Assembly (NCBI RefSeq): GCF_022606355.1
Contig: NZ_JAHHZQ010000003.1
Span: 744,001 to 808,000, forward strand
Length of the DNA: 64,000 bases
Direction of reading: 5' to 3'
Origin: Leifsonia shinshuensis
Lineage (GTDB): Bacteria > Actinomycetota > Actinomycetes > Actinomycetales > Microbacteriaceae
Shown here piece after piece: positions 35,021 to 43,487 of this stretch (position 1 is its first letter; every line of letters starts with the position of its first letter). The position numbers and the translations under genes are program-made. The notes under the pieces are model-generated. The model was not told the DNA's origin. It did not search any database and saw nothing but the letters and a program-made list of their open reading frames with translations.

Positions 35021-35030
35021 ATAACGTTGT
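35021..35030. promoter_or_regulatory. LacI-regulon operator 1
   Basis: ATAACGTTGT, one base off the ACAACGTTGT core, 21 bases before the Tat-protein start. It is paired with operator 2, centres 90 bp apart. Confidence 0.75.
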
Positions 35031-35110
35031 TTCATCACTAGCATGAGCGATGCGCGCCGAGAGATCAAGAGGATCTCGAGTCCGCACTCATGGTCATCGC
35101 CGGAGTTAAG

Positions 35111-35120
35111 ACAACGTTGT
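35111..35120. promoter_or_regulatory. LacI-regulon operator 2
   Basis: A perfect ACAACGTTGT (AGACAACGTTGTCC with flanks), 21 bases before the start of the 709-residue protein. Confidence 0.8.
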
Positions 35121-35140
35121 CCAATCCATCGGAGAATGCT

Positions 35141-37270
35141 ATGCACATCACTTCACCTGCCGGAGGCTTCCGAGTCGCGCTCTCCCCGGAAGCCGGAGCG
35201 ACGATGATCTCGGTCGACGTTTCCACGGCCGCAGGAGACTGGTCGCAATCGACCGTGCCGTCGCCACTGCTCTCCGGAGACGCCTTCGCACTGACGACGC
35301 TTTCGGCCACCGCGGAGGAACACGCTGCGGCGCTGAGCGGCGTCGGCACAAACCGGCCCTTCACGTGGCAGCTGACGGTGACCACGGTCGCGGGGTGGCT
35401 GGCCTTCGAGCTCGACATCGACTCCGCCGGCTTCGAGATCGGCCACAGCGCACCCCAGCCGGGCATCAGGCTCGATCTTGGAGCGCTCCCGCCCTACGAA
35501 CGCGGCAACCACTTCTGGTTCACGACGAACGTATCCGGGCCATCGACCTGGAATCGGAGCGCAGGGGGCAACGACTTCCCGGCCGCGTACCACTTCGATC
35601 CGTACCGCCGCTGCGAGATCGAGATGTTCGTCGACCTCGGCGCCTCCACCTGGTTCGGCGACGACTCCGCGCTCCGCCTCTACGAGTACGGCTGCGGCGT
35701 CATACGGACTTTCCGACCTGAGCCCGCAGCAGAGTTCGGCTTCATCGGCACGGCCCCGGCCCGGCTTCGGTCGTTTCCGGCCGGGCGCCACGTGCTCCGC
35801 TGGTACGTCGCTGCCCGCCGACGAGACGATCTCGGCGGCGTCTCGCCCACCGAGCAGGACGCCCTCCGACAGCTGGTCGCGGATTGCCTCCAACTGGTGG
35901 ACACACCGATCGACGAATGGCGCGGTTCACCCGATGCCTGGGCGACCGCCGCATCGTCTGCCGCTGCCGAGCTCATGACCGACGGCCTGGCGTGGCGCGC
36001 AGACGATCTCGGCGAGTATCTGCTCGCCTACGTCGACGCGCGCTCCGACGCGTGGTCCGCCGCCTTCGCCGCCAAGGGCGAGAGCTGGAACGGGGACGGA
36101 CCCTGCCTCGACGCCGCCCTGTGGCTGCTGCGCCCGCTGCAACGTCTCCGAGCGGCGAGCGCCCGCCCGGAGCTCGGGCCGCTCACCGAGCGGCTCGACG
36201 CGTTCGCCGCCCGCGAAGCCGCCCACCCGCGTTCCCGCCTGCTCTCGGGCCGCCACCGTGAGGTGACCGAGATGGGGATGTGGCAGTACGTGTACCTGCT
36301 GGCCGACACGTGGTACCTCTACGGTGCGACGGAGCTCCGCGAGCGAATCCTCAGCGAGATCCAGACCGTGCTCATCCCGCTGGCGCACCGCGTCGGATAC
36401 AACTTCCCGCTCTCGTTCGACAAACGTGGACTGACCAAGCTCGGGCCGGGAGGAAACGCGGGATCGGCGGGCACCTACGCGCTGCTGATGACGAGCCTCG
36501 CCGTTTCGGAGACCGAGCCAGGCCGCTATCGCGAGGAGGCTGGACGCGCACTGCGCGCGCTCGCCAATCTGCACATCGACGATGTTCCCCAGGAGGCGGT
36601 CCTCGCGCCCCACGCGATGATCGCCGCAGACGAACTCGCGCGCCTGGAGCCCGCCGAGGAGTGGGCGGAACTGCGCGAGTACTTCCTGGCGCAGACTCTT
36701 CGCGCCATGTACTGGTACGACGACCCGCAGCCCGTCGACGCCGAGCGCGGCGCTCGATTCAGCATGTTCCAGGCGTGCACGGGCATCGTCTACCCGGCGT
36801 TCTTCGAGGATGTGGAGGTGGCGGTGCGCCTCGCGAGCGTTGTGGATCGCGAACGCGACCCGCGCGGACTCCTCCGCGTCCTGGACCGAGCTCGTCGCGT
36901 CAACGTCGGATTCCTCCCGGCGTTCGGCCCGGATCGCCACGACTTCGCCCTGCCGCACATCCCGTTCGAGGAGCTGCCGATGCTGGACGGCACTCGCTCG
37001 GGCGGGTCCATCGGGCAGGAGATCTACGGTGCCGGCTGGCTGTTCTGGGCGCATCTGCTGTGGGATGCGCTGGCCGCGTCCGACAATCCGCAGATCATGG
37101 TGCTGAACGCAGACCCCGACCCCGGCCGCGCAGGATCGCCCGGCCGCTTCGTCGCCTACAACGGCACGGGCTCCGTGCAGGAGGCGACGATCCGGTTCAC
37201 CGGGGGCGGCGCGGGCGTCGACCTCACGCTCGCTCCCGGGGAGTGGGAATGGCTGTCGGCGCCGGCCTGA
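35141..37270 (+). CDS. Unknown 709-residue cytosolic protein of the LacI regulon
   Basis: No signal peptide. Residues about 1-240 look like a beta-rich domain (ITSPAGGFRVALSPEAGATMISV, FHVLRWYVAARR-type strands), residues about 250-640 are helical with paired Trp/Tyr helices (MGMWQYVYLLADTWYLYG, GWLFWAHLLWDAL), and a short beta tail ends the chain. This beta-sandwich plus alpha/alpha-toroid layout occurs in several oligosaccharide-active families, but I cannot name one. ATG 35141 has GGAG 6 bases upstream. It is divergent from the Tat protein and shares its operators, so it probably acts on the oligosaccharide released outside. Confidence 0.8.
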   Translation: MHITSPAGGFRVALSPEAGATMISVDVSTAAGDWSQSTVPSPLLSGDAFALTTLSATAEEHAAALSGVGTNRPFTWQLTVTTVAGWLAFELDIDSAGFEIGHSAPQPGIRLDLGALPPYERGNHFWFTTNVSGPSTWNRSAGGNDFPAAYHFDPYRRCEIEMFVDLGASTWFGDDSALRLYEYGCGVIRTFRPEPAAEFGFIGTAPARLRSFPAGRHVLRWYVAARRRDDLGGVSPTEQDALRQLVADCLQLVDTPIDEWRGSPDAWATAASSAAAELMTDGLAWRADDLGEYLLAYVDARSDAWSAAFAAKGESWNGDGPCLDAALWLLRPLQRLRAASARPELGPLTERLDAFAAREAAHPRSRLLSGRHREVTEMGMWQYVYLLADTWYLYGATELRERILSEIQTVLIPLAHRVGYNFPLSFDKRGLTKLGPGGNAGSAGTYALLMTSLAVSETEPGRYREEAGRALRALANLHIDDVPQEAVLAPHAMIAADELARLEPAEEWAELREYFLAQTLRAMYWYDDPQPVDAERGARFSMFQACTGIVYPAFFEDVEVAVRLASVVDRERDPRGLLRVLDRARRVNVGFLPAFGPDRHDFALPHIPFEELPMLDGTRSGGSIGQEIYGAGWLFWAHLLWDALAASDNPQIMVLNADPDPGRAGSPGRFVAYNGTGSVQEATIRFTGGGAGVDLTLAPGEWEWLSAPA

Positions 37271-37272
37271 GA

Positions 37273-38271
37273 TCAGATCGCCGCGCGCACGGCGACCATC
37301 AGCTCGAATGTCCGTACCTCGCCGGGAGCGAGTCCGTCGCCGTCCGTGGGCGCGGCCGCTCCGCCGAAGAGAGGGTGCGACGACGGCTCGACCCCTAGCG
37401 CCCACCTCCCTCGCGTAGGGAGGATCCACTGGTGGAGGTACGGCAGGGTGTCCGCTCGCCAGCCCACCTCGATGTCGAGCAGCCCCCCGCTCACCGTGCA
37501 GACGCTCCAGCCGTCCTCCGACCGCGCGAGGTCGCTGTGCAGGATCACCGCCTCGCCGATCGCGGGAGCCGGGTCGGGCATCCGACTCCACTCCGGCACC
37601 TCGACCACCTGCTCGCGAAACGCATGCCGTGCAGCGTCCACCGAGATACGGGAGCCGGGGAGGACGGCCGGGGCACCGAAGTTGACGTGGTACAGGATTC
37701 GGAGGGGCACGGGGACCGCGCCCGTGTTGACGGCACGGTCCTCGATGCGCACGAATCCGTCGCCCGATTCGCGCAGACCGCTCGTGATCGTCCGCTCCAG
37801 ACGGACGGACGGACCGAACACCGACGCACTCTCGACGTCCGCGCTCAGCCGCACGAGCGATCGGCCGCGCGTCGGCTCGACCCGCACGTGCGAGGCCGGC
37901 CGGTGCCCGATGTCGCCGTGGAGAGGATGCCCATCATCAGCGGCTCCGATGTGCAACAGACCGCACGTGGCCACCAGGCCGCCGGTGAACCGGTCGATCC
38001 ACGCGCTCCCCGCGGGACGGTCGAGGGGTCTGGCGTCGGCGACGGGAGAGACCCACCCGAGCGGGAGGCCGGCGAACTCCGCACGCCCGATGTCGAATCC
38101 GCGCGCGGGGAGGACGTCGAAGCGCAGCCCACCCGCCACGGCTGCGTCGAGCACGCGGGCATGGTCGGCCGAGCCAGGAAGCCCGACGCGTTCTACGACG
38201 CTCGCGACGGCGTCGTCGTGCGCCAGCAGTCCCTGCGCACGCAGGTCGGCCAGCGAGGCTGCGCCCCTCAC
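37273..38271 (-). CDS. DUF4432 family, aldose-1-epimerase-like protein
   Basis: A 332-residue beta-sandwich protein. GGLRFDVLPARGFDIGRAEFAGLPLGWVSP (about 37-66), TGGLVATCGLLHIG (about 85) and LHGDIGHRPA (about 103-112) match the DUF4432 group of galactose-mutarotase-fold proteins. It likely interconverts anomers of a sugar or its derivative. The GTG at 38271 overlaps the kinase-isomerase stop (GTGA), so the two are translated together. The long frame further upstream is a shadow. Confidence 0.85.
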   Translation of the reverse strand: MRGAASLADLRAQGLLAHDDAVASVVERVGLPGSADHARVLDAAVAGGLRFDVLPARGFDIGRAEFAGLPLGWVSPVADARPLDRPAGSAWIDRFTGGLVATCGLLHIGAADDGHPLHGDIGHRPASHVRVEPTRGRSLVRLSADVESASVFGPSVRLERTITSGLRESGDGFVRIEDRAVNTGAVPVPLRILYHVNFGAPAVLPGSRISVDAARHAFREQVVEVPEWSRMPDPAPAIGEAVILHSDLARSEDGWSVCTVSGGLLDIEVGWRADTLPYLHQWILPTRGRWALGVEPSSHPLFGGAAAPTDGDGLAPGEVRTFELMVAVRAAI

Positions 38272-40259
38272 TTCGGCGGCCTCGCCGCCAGCACCTCGCC
38301 CGTGCCGCGGAGGGAGGGCCGTCGAACGCCGGCCGGGACCAGGACGGTGTCGCCGGAACGCAGCGGGAGGTCGGCGTTGCCGAATGAGGCAAGCGTGACC
38401 GTGCCGGCCGTGACGACGAGCACGGCGAAGCCCTCGTCGAGCTCGACTTCGCCGTGAACATCCTGCGCCTCGAGCCGGAAGTAGTCGTCGGCGTCGCTCG
38501 GCAGCCCGGTGGCCGCGTCGCCGGCGCGGCGGACCAGGCGCTCCAACTCCCGGGATGCCAGTGCGCTCCGGTCCACCGCGTCCAGTGCCCGGTCGAAGCC
38601 CACTCCGAGGTGCCCGTCCCGCTCGCCGTCGATCGCGAAGCCCTGCCATTCGAGGAGGATCGAGAGGTCCTCCGGCTCCTGCACCTCGACCAGCAGGATG
38701 CCCTCCCCGATCGCGTGGACGAGTCGCGGCGGCACGAAGACGCGGTCGCCTGCCGCGACGTCGACCGTATGCATCATCCCGAGCAGTGTGCCGGTGTCCT
38801 GGGAAGCGACCAACTCGCCCAGTCGCTCGCGGCCGACCTTCTCCGTGAACCCGAGATGCACGCTCCCCCCCTTCAGGATGTGCCAGGCCTCCGCCTTGCC
38901 GTGGGCGGCGTCGACGGCCCGATGCGCGAACTCGGCGTCGGGGTGCACATGCGCCGGAAGCCGCTGTCCGGCGTCGAGGAGCTTGACGAGGAGCTTGGGG
39001 TCGGCGCCGAACCGCTCTACGTGGCCGTGGCCGAGCCACTCCCGCGGAGCGGACCGGACGGCTTCATCGACCGACCGGCCGTTCGAGAGTACGGCTCGCC
39101 CGTGCTCCTCCTGCCCCCGCACGCTCACTGTGGACCCGACCCAGTCCTCCGGCGTGTACTCGGGTGCGTCGGGGAGGCCTCGGAAGGCGGCGATCTGAGC
39201 GCCTCCGCGATAGAACCGCGCCGGCGGGCGGTTCGTCTCGAGAACCCACGGGCGATGCGCGTCCGCATCGAAGGCGGTCTCCTCCGCGGGCATGGCGGAG
39301 ATCTGGGCGGCCGAGCTCGCCGCCGCCGTCTGGAGAGCCAGCGCCGGCCCAGCACCCTGAGACACCGCGTGCAGAAGGCCGGCGGTGGACGCGTCGCCCG
39401 CCCCGTTGGTCGTCCGGAGCGTCGTCAGCGGGGTGGCGGGACCGCGGAGCGAGACGTCCGCCCACTCCCCCGCGAGCGGCGCCAGTGCCCGCCCGGCGGT
39501 GTGAAGTCGCGACTCTCCGGAGGTTCGCAGGGCGACTCCGAGCGAGCCGCACGAGACCGCGACGACGCCGACACCCCACGAGACGAGCTCGTCGGCGAGC
39601 TGCTCGGCGAGGTCGAGGTCGAGCACACGCGGGAGCCCGAACGCGGAGGTGAGGTCGTCGAGGCTCGGCGTGAGGATGTCGATCCCGGGTGCGATGGAGC
39701 GCAGCAGCGCGCGCCAGTCCACTGCACCCGCTGCCGAGTCGGGATCGACGACGGCCAGGTCGATCGAGGTCGTCACGCCCGCCGCCTTCGCCGCGGCCAG
39801 CAGGGCGGAGAGCGCGGCCCCGCCCTCCGCCACCAGGCGCGGAAGCAGGGAGGGGTACCCGATGTGCAGTAGATCGAGGTCGTCGAGAACGATGTCGGTG
39901 CCGTCCACGACTGCGTTGGCGCCGAGGTGATGCCAGAACACGCGGTCGACCCCGGGTTGCTCGATGACGAGGGAGTACGACGTGGCGATCGGCACGACGC
40001 GCACGTGCGCGTCGATGAGATCGGAGCCGGTCAGTCCGCGACGTACGACGTCGCCGAGGTCGTCGTCGCCGACGGTCGCATAGACGGTCACCGGGTGACC
40101 GAGACGCACCATCGCCCGAGCCGTGTTCGCGACGCAGCCGCCCACGCCGATGGTCAGCGGCCCGACGTCGACGAGACCTCCCGGCTCGACGACGGCGGGC
40201 GCTCCCAGGCCAGGACTCAGGTCCACACAGATATGTCCTGCGATCGCAACTCTGCGCAC
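38268..40259 (-). CDS. Fusion: PfkB-family sugar kinase plus class I mannose-6-phosphate isomerase
   Basis: A 663-residue two-domain enzyme. Residues 1-340 are a PfkB carbohydrate kinase: GHICVDLSPG (8-17), GGCVANTARA (40-49) and the anion hole NGAGD (285-289, base D289). Residues about 345-663 are a class I phosphomannose isomerase: metal ligands H437 and H439 (PAHVHPDAEF), KAEAWHI (455-461), PPRLVHAIGEGILLVEVQEPED. No stop or frame break separates them. Together they would isomerise and phosphorylate one hexose. The GTG at 40259 has AAGGAG 5 bases upstream; the longer frame to 40304 includes the operator. A LacI site lies 26 bases upstream. Confidence 0.88.
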   Translation of the reverse strand: MRRVAIAGHICVDLSPGLGAPAVVEPGGLVDVGPLTIGVGGCVANTARAMVRLGHPVTVYATVGDDDLGDVVRRGLTGSDLIDAHVRVVPIATSYSLVIEQPGVDRVFWHHLGANAVVDGTDIVLDDLDLLHIGYPSLLPRLVAEGGAALSALLAAAKAAGVTTSIDLAVVDPDSAAGAVDWRALLRSIAPGIDILTPSLDDLTSAFGLPRVLDLDLAEQLADELVSWGVGVVAVSCGSLGVALRTSGESRLHTAGRALAPLAGEWADVSLRGPATPLTTLRTTNGAGDASTAGLLHAVSQGAGPALALQTAAASSAAQISAMPAEETAFDADAHRPWVLETNRPPARFYRGGAQIAAFRGLPDAPEYTPEDWVGSTVSVRGQEEHGRAVLSNGRSVDEAVRSAPREWLGHGHVERFGADPKLLVKLLDAGQRLPAHVHPDAEFAHRAVDAAHGKAEAWHILKGGSVHLGFTEKVGRERLGELVASQDTGTLLGMMHTVDVAAGDRVFVPPRLVHAIGEGILLVEVQEPEDLSILLEWQGFAIDGERDGHLGVGFDRALDAVDRSALASRELERLVRRAGDAATGLPSDADDYFRLEAQDVHGEVELDEGFAVLVVTAGTVTLASFGNADLPLRSGDTVLVPAGVRRPSLRGTGEVLAARPPK

Positions 40260-40284
40260 GCGGACTCCTTTCACGATGCGATAG

Positions 40285-40294
40285 ACAACGTTGT
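40285..40294. promoter_or_regulatory. LacI-regulon operator 3
   Basis: ACAACGTTGT, flanks AGACAACGTTGTTT, between the divergent kinase-isomerase and aldolase genes. It is the only one of the four promoter regions with a single copy. Confidence 0.8.
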
Positions 40295-40366
40295 TTCTTC
40301 GCACTACTCTGTCACATGTCGTGAGCCTCGGGAAAGCCCCGGGCAGGTTGTGAAGGAGTTATCGCA

Positions 40367-41209
40367 GTGACGCCCTACCGTTTGAACCGGTTGTTCAATC
40401 CCCTCTCCGGGCGAGCGCTCGACGTTGCCGTCGACCATGGCTTCTTCGGAGAGTCGAGCTTCATCGACGGCATCGAGAGCATGTCGCACGTGATCGACGT
40501 CCTCGTCGGGGCCGCCCCCGATGCCATCCAGCTGACCCTGGGCCAGGCTCGCAAGCTGCAGGCCCGCCCCGGCAAGGACAAGCCTTCGCTGGTCATGCGC
40601 ACGGATGTCGCCAACGTCTACGGCAATCCCCTCGACTCGCACATCTTCAGCCATCACGTGCCGAACGCGATCGAGGAGGCCGTGCGCCTCGACGCCGTGG
40701 CGGTGTGCGTGAACCTCATGCAGCTGCCCGGCCACCCCGAGATCCGCGAGGCGAACATCCGATCGATCATGGCTCTCCGCGAGGAGGCCACCCGCTATGG
40801 GATGCCGCTCATGATCGAGCCCCTCGTCATGCAGGACAATTCTCGGGCCGGCGGATACTCGGTCGACGGCGACATCGACAAGATCGTGACGCTCGTCCGC
40901 CAGGCGGTCGAGCTCGGGGCCGACCTGATCAAGGCCGACCCCGCCGACGACCTGTCCGCCTACTCCCGCGTGATCGAGGTCGCCGACGGCGTTCCCGTGC
41001 TGGTCCGCGGCGGCGGCCGCGTCGACGACCGCACCCTGCTCGAGCGCACCGCACGGGTGCTCGACGCAGGCGCGTCGGGCATCGTGTACGGGCGGAACAT
41101 CGTCCAGCACACGAACCCCGCAGGAATCACCGCCGCGCTCATGCGGATCCTCCACGAGGGCGCCTCGGTCGACTCGGCCGCCGCGACGCTCGAGGAGGTC
41201 GCACGATGA
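40367..41209 (+). CDS. Class I aldolase (DhnA/LacD/DeoC superfamily)
   Basis: A 280-residue TIM-barrel aldolase. ALDVAVDHGFF (17-27, D23) opens the barrel; the Schiff-base lysine is K189 (GADLIKADPADD); a phosphate site follows (LVRGGGRV, SGIVYGRNI). It should cleave a phosphorylated ketose to a C3 phosphate and an aldehyde, which fits the kinase-isomerase fusion encoded opposite. GTG 40367 has GAAGGAG 8 bases upstream. The stop overlaps the next start (ATGA). Confidence 0.88.
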   Translation: MTPYRLNRLFNPLSGRALDVAVDHGFFGESSFIDGIESMSHVIDVLVGAAPDAIQLTLGQARKLQARPGKDKPSLVMRTDVANVYGNPLDSHIFSHHVPNAIEEAVRLDAVAVCVNLMQLPGHPEIREANIRSIMALREEATRYGMPLMIEPLVMQDNSRAGGYSVDGDIDKIVTLVRQAVELGADLIKADPADDLSAYSRVIEVADGVPVLVRGGGRVDDRTLLERTARVLDAGASGIVYGRNIVQHTNPAGITAALMRILHEGASVDSAAATLEEVAR

Positions 41210-42360
41210 CGGCACAGAGGGTGGGGATCGGGATCATCGGCGGCGGCCTGATGGGCCGCGAGATCGCCGCCGCCATCCAACGCTGGCCCGCGCTCGTCGA
41301 CCACCCGGTGCGGCCGCGTCTGACGGCGGTCTGCGACATCAATCCAGCGGCTCTCGCCTGGTTCGACCAGATCGACTCCGTCACCCAGACCACCACCGAT
41401 TACGCGGAACTGCTCGCGAACCCGGAGGTGGACGTCGTCTATGTCGCCGTGCGGCACGATCTGCACGAACAGATCTACACGGACGTCATCCGCGCAGGCA
41501 AGGACCTCCTCGCCGAGAAGCCCTTCGGGATCGACTCGGCCGCCGCCGCCGCGATCCTCCGCGCGCTCGATGAGCACCCTGAGAGCTTCGTGCGGTGTTC
41601 GAGCGAGATGCCGTTCTTCCCCGGCGCGCAGCGCGCGATCGACTACGTGCGCTCTGGTGCGGCCGGGCAGATCATCGAGGTCAGAAGCGCCTTCCTGCAT
41701 TCCAGCGACCTGGACGAGCACAAGCCGATCAACTGGAAGCGGCAGGCGAAGTACTGCGGCGAGGCGGGCGTCATGAACGATCTCGGCATGCACGCGTGGC
41801 ACGTCCCGCTCCGGCTGGGCTGGGTGCCTGATTCGCTCACGGCCGCCCTCCAGAACCTCGTGCCGCAGCGGCCCGGCCCCACCGGCGAGCCGGAAGTGTG
41901 CGACACGTGGGAGAACGCGACGGTGTGGGGATGGGTCGAGGACGGGACCGGGCGCTTCCCGATTACGGTCGAGACCAAGCGCATCGCTCCCGGCAACAAG
42001 AACACGTGGGTGTTCGAGGTGGTTGGCAAGACCGGCGGCGTGCGATTCGCGACCTCCAATCCGAAGCGCGTCGAGATCCTGAGCGTCGGCGAGGTGCCAG
42101 GCGTCGGGCGCGAGCAGGGCTGGACGGCCATCGAGGTCGGAAGCCAGTCGGTGTGGCCGACGGTCACCGGCGGCATCTTCGAGACGGGCTTCTCCGACGC
42201 CATCCTGCAGATGTGGGCGGTGTACCTGGCCGAGCGCGCCGGCGAGCTGGGCGACCGGTTCGGCGCCGCGACCCCGCTGGAGGCGGCTCGTACCCACCAG
42301 CTGTACGACGCCGCACTGGCGGCCGGCGAGAGCAGGACGTGGGCACCGGTGACCCGGTGA
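41206..42360 (+). CDS. Gfo/Idh/MocA-family dehydrogenase
   Basis: A 384-residue NAD(P)-dependent oxidoreductase. GGGLMG (12-17) binds the dinucleotide and the catalytic EKP is 104-106; MNDLGMHAWHVPLRLG (about 190-205) carries the family's second signature with the likely catalytic His. It would oxidise a sugar or reduce a keto-sugar in the pathway. It is coupled to the aldolase by ATGA overlap. The stop comes 112 bases before the lacI start, with a separate lacI promoter between. Confidence 0.9.
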   Translation: MTAQRVGIGIIGGGLMGREIAAAIQRWPALVDHPVRPRLTAVCDINPAALAWFDQIDSVTQTTTDYAELLANPEVDVVYVAVRHDLHEQIYTDVIRAGKDLLAEKPFGIDSAAAAAILRALDEHPESFVRCSSEMPFFPGAQRAIDYVRSGAAGQIIEVRSAFLHSSDLDEHKPINWKRQAKYCGEAGVMNDLGMHAWHVPLRLGWVPDSLTAALQNLVPQRPGPTGEPEVCDTWENATVWGWVEDGTGRFPITVETKRIAPGNKNTWVFEVVGKTGGVRFATSNPKRVEILSVGEVPGVGREQGWTAIEVGSQSVWPTVTGGIFETGFSDAILQMWAVYLAERAGELGDRFGAATPLEAARTHQLYDAALAAGESRTWAPVTR

Positions 42361-42404
42361 TGCGGTGACCGCTGAACGTACCGGGCCACCTGCCGGTGCG
42401 CCCA

Positions 42405-42410
42405 TAGAAT
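42405..42410 (+). promoter_or_regulatory. -10 element of the lacI promoter
   Basis: TAGAAT (5 of 6 to TATAAT) about 63 bases before the lacI start. A clear -35 is not seen. Confidence 0.45.
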
Positions 42411-42414
42411 CGGA

Positions 42415-42440
42415 GTGCGCGGCCCACATGGGCCGCGCAC
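42415..42440 (+). promoter_or_regulatory. 26-bp perfect palindrome in the lacI leader
   Basis: Arms GTGCGCGGCCCA and TGGGCCGCGCAC flank CA. It starts 5 bases after the -10, so it spans the transcription start. It may be an operator, or an mRNA 5' hairpin. Confidence 0.7.
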
Positions 42441-42472
42441 TTCCGACATCGAGCAGGACGGGTGGGGACGGA

Positions 42473-43474
42473 ATGAGCCGGCCGCCGACGATGAACGACG
42501 TAGCCCAGGAGGCGGGCGTCGCGCTCAAGACGGTCTCCCGGTACGTCAACGGCGAGACGAACATCAACCCGGAGCTCGCCAAACGCATCCGCGACGCGAT
42601 CACCCTCCTCGGCTATCGCAGGAACCTCGCCGCCGCGAGCCTGCGTCCCGGCCGTTCGAGCCGGATGATCGGCCTGGTCATCAGCGACCTCGCCAACCCC
42701 TACTACTCGACGATCGCGCGCGCGATCGAATCGGCCGCCGCCGCTGCGGGCTACCTCCTCATCACCGCGAGCTCCGAAGAGAGCGGCGAGAACCACGACC
42801 GCCTCGTCGATCGCTTCATCGGGCAGCAGGTCGACGGGCTCATCGTCGTTCCGCCCGCCCACCCCGGACGGTCGTGGGCGGATGTCACGCCGCCGGTCCC
42901 CCCGCTCGTGGTCATCGACCGTCCCGCCGACGCCACCTGGAGCGATACGATCCTGGCGGACAACGCCGGAGGCGCCAACGCAGCGACCGCCGCGCTGACC
43001 GCGACGGGCGCCCGGCGCGTAGCGTTCGTCGGCGACACGCTCGCGCTGTACACGATGTCGGAGCGCCTCCGCGGATACCGCCTGGCGCTCGAGGACGCGG
43101 GGATCACGTTCGACGAGAACCTGATCGTCACCGGGGCCCACAGCGCCGACGAGGCCGCGAGCATCGTCTCGCGCCTGCTGCGCGAGCAGCGACCCGACGC
43201 GATCTTCGCGGCCAACAACCGTGCGAGCATCGGGTCGGTGCTCGCGTTCCGAGACGCGGGCACGGCCATTCCTCTGATCGGATTCGACGACTTCGAGTCT
43301 GCACGCCTCGGCACGCCCGCCGTCTCGGTCGCGACTCCGCGGATCGAGGAGATGGGGCGTCTGGCGGCCGAGCGCCTCCTCGCGCGCATCGATGGCGACA
43401 CGAGCCCGTCGACGACGACCGTACTGCCGGTCGAGCTCATCCTGCGCGGTTCGGAGGAGGCCACATCGGGCTGA
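42473..43474 (+). CDS. LacI-family transcriptional regulator
   Basis: A 333-residue repressor-type protein. The HTH is at about 6-30 (TMNDVAQEAGVALKTVSRYVNG) with the hinge at about 45-60, and the periplasmic-binding-like effector domain follows (IGLVISDLANPYYSTIARAIE, FVGDTLALYTMSERLRGYRLAL, LIGFDDFESARLG). It lies in the middle of the set of genes with ACAACGTTGT sites and is the only LacI protein in the window, so it is the likely binder. Its own promoter lacks that motif. ATG 42473 is chosen; the frame upstream to 42365 crosses the leader palindrome. Confidence 0.9.
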   Translation: MSRPPTMNDVAQEAGVALKTVSRYVNGETNINPELAKRIRDAITLLGYRRNLAAASLRPGRSSRMIGLVISDLANPYYSTIARAIESAAAAAGYLLITASSEESGENHDRLVDRFIGQQVDGLIVVPPAHPGRSWADVTPPVPPLVVIDRPADATWSDTILADNAGGANAATAALTATGARRVAFVGDTLALYTMSERLRGYRLALEDAGITFDENLIVTGAHSADEAASIVSRLLREQRPDAIFAANNRASIGSVLAFRDAGTAIPLIGFDDFESARLGTPAVSVATPRIEEMGRLAAERLLARIDGDTSPSTTTVLPVELILRGSEEATSG

Positions 43475-43487
43475 CGCCGCATGCGCC

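Noticed and set aside
40382-40398. Palindrome TTGAAC-CGGTT-GTTCAA near the aldolase start as an eighth operator.
   Set aside because: It lies within codons 6-11 of the aldolase and does not match the ACAACGTTGT core.
37273-42360. Sulfoquinovose (sulfo-EMP) pathway.
   Set aside because: No sulfoquinovosidase, sulfolactaldehyde reductase or sulfonate exporter is seen, and the isomerase is a mannose-6-phosphate isomerase type.
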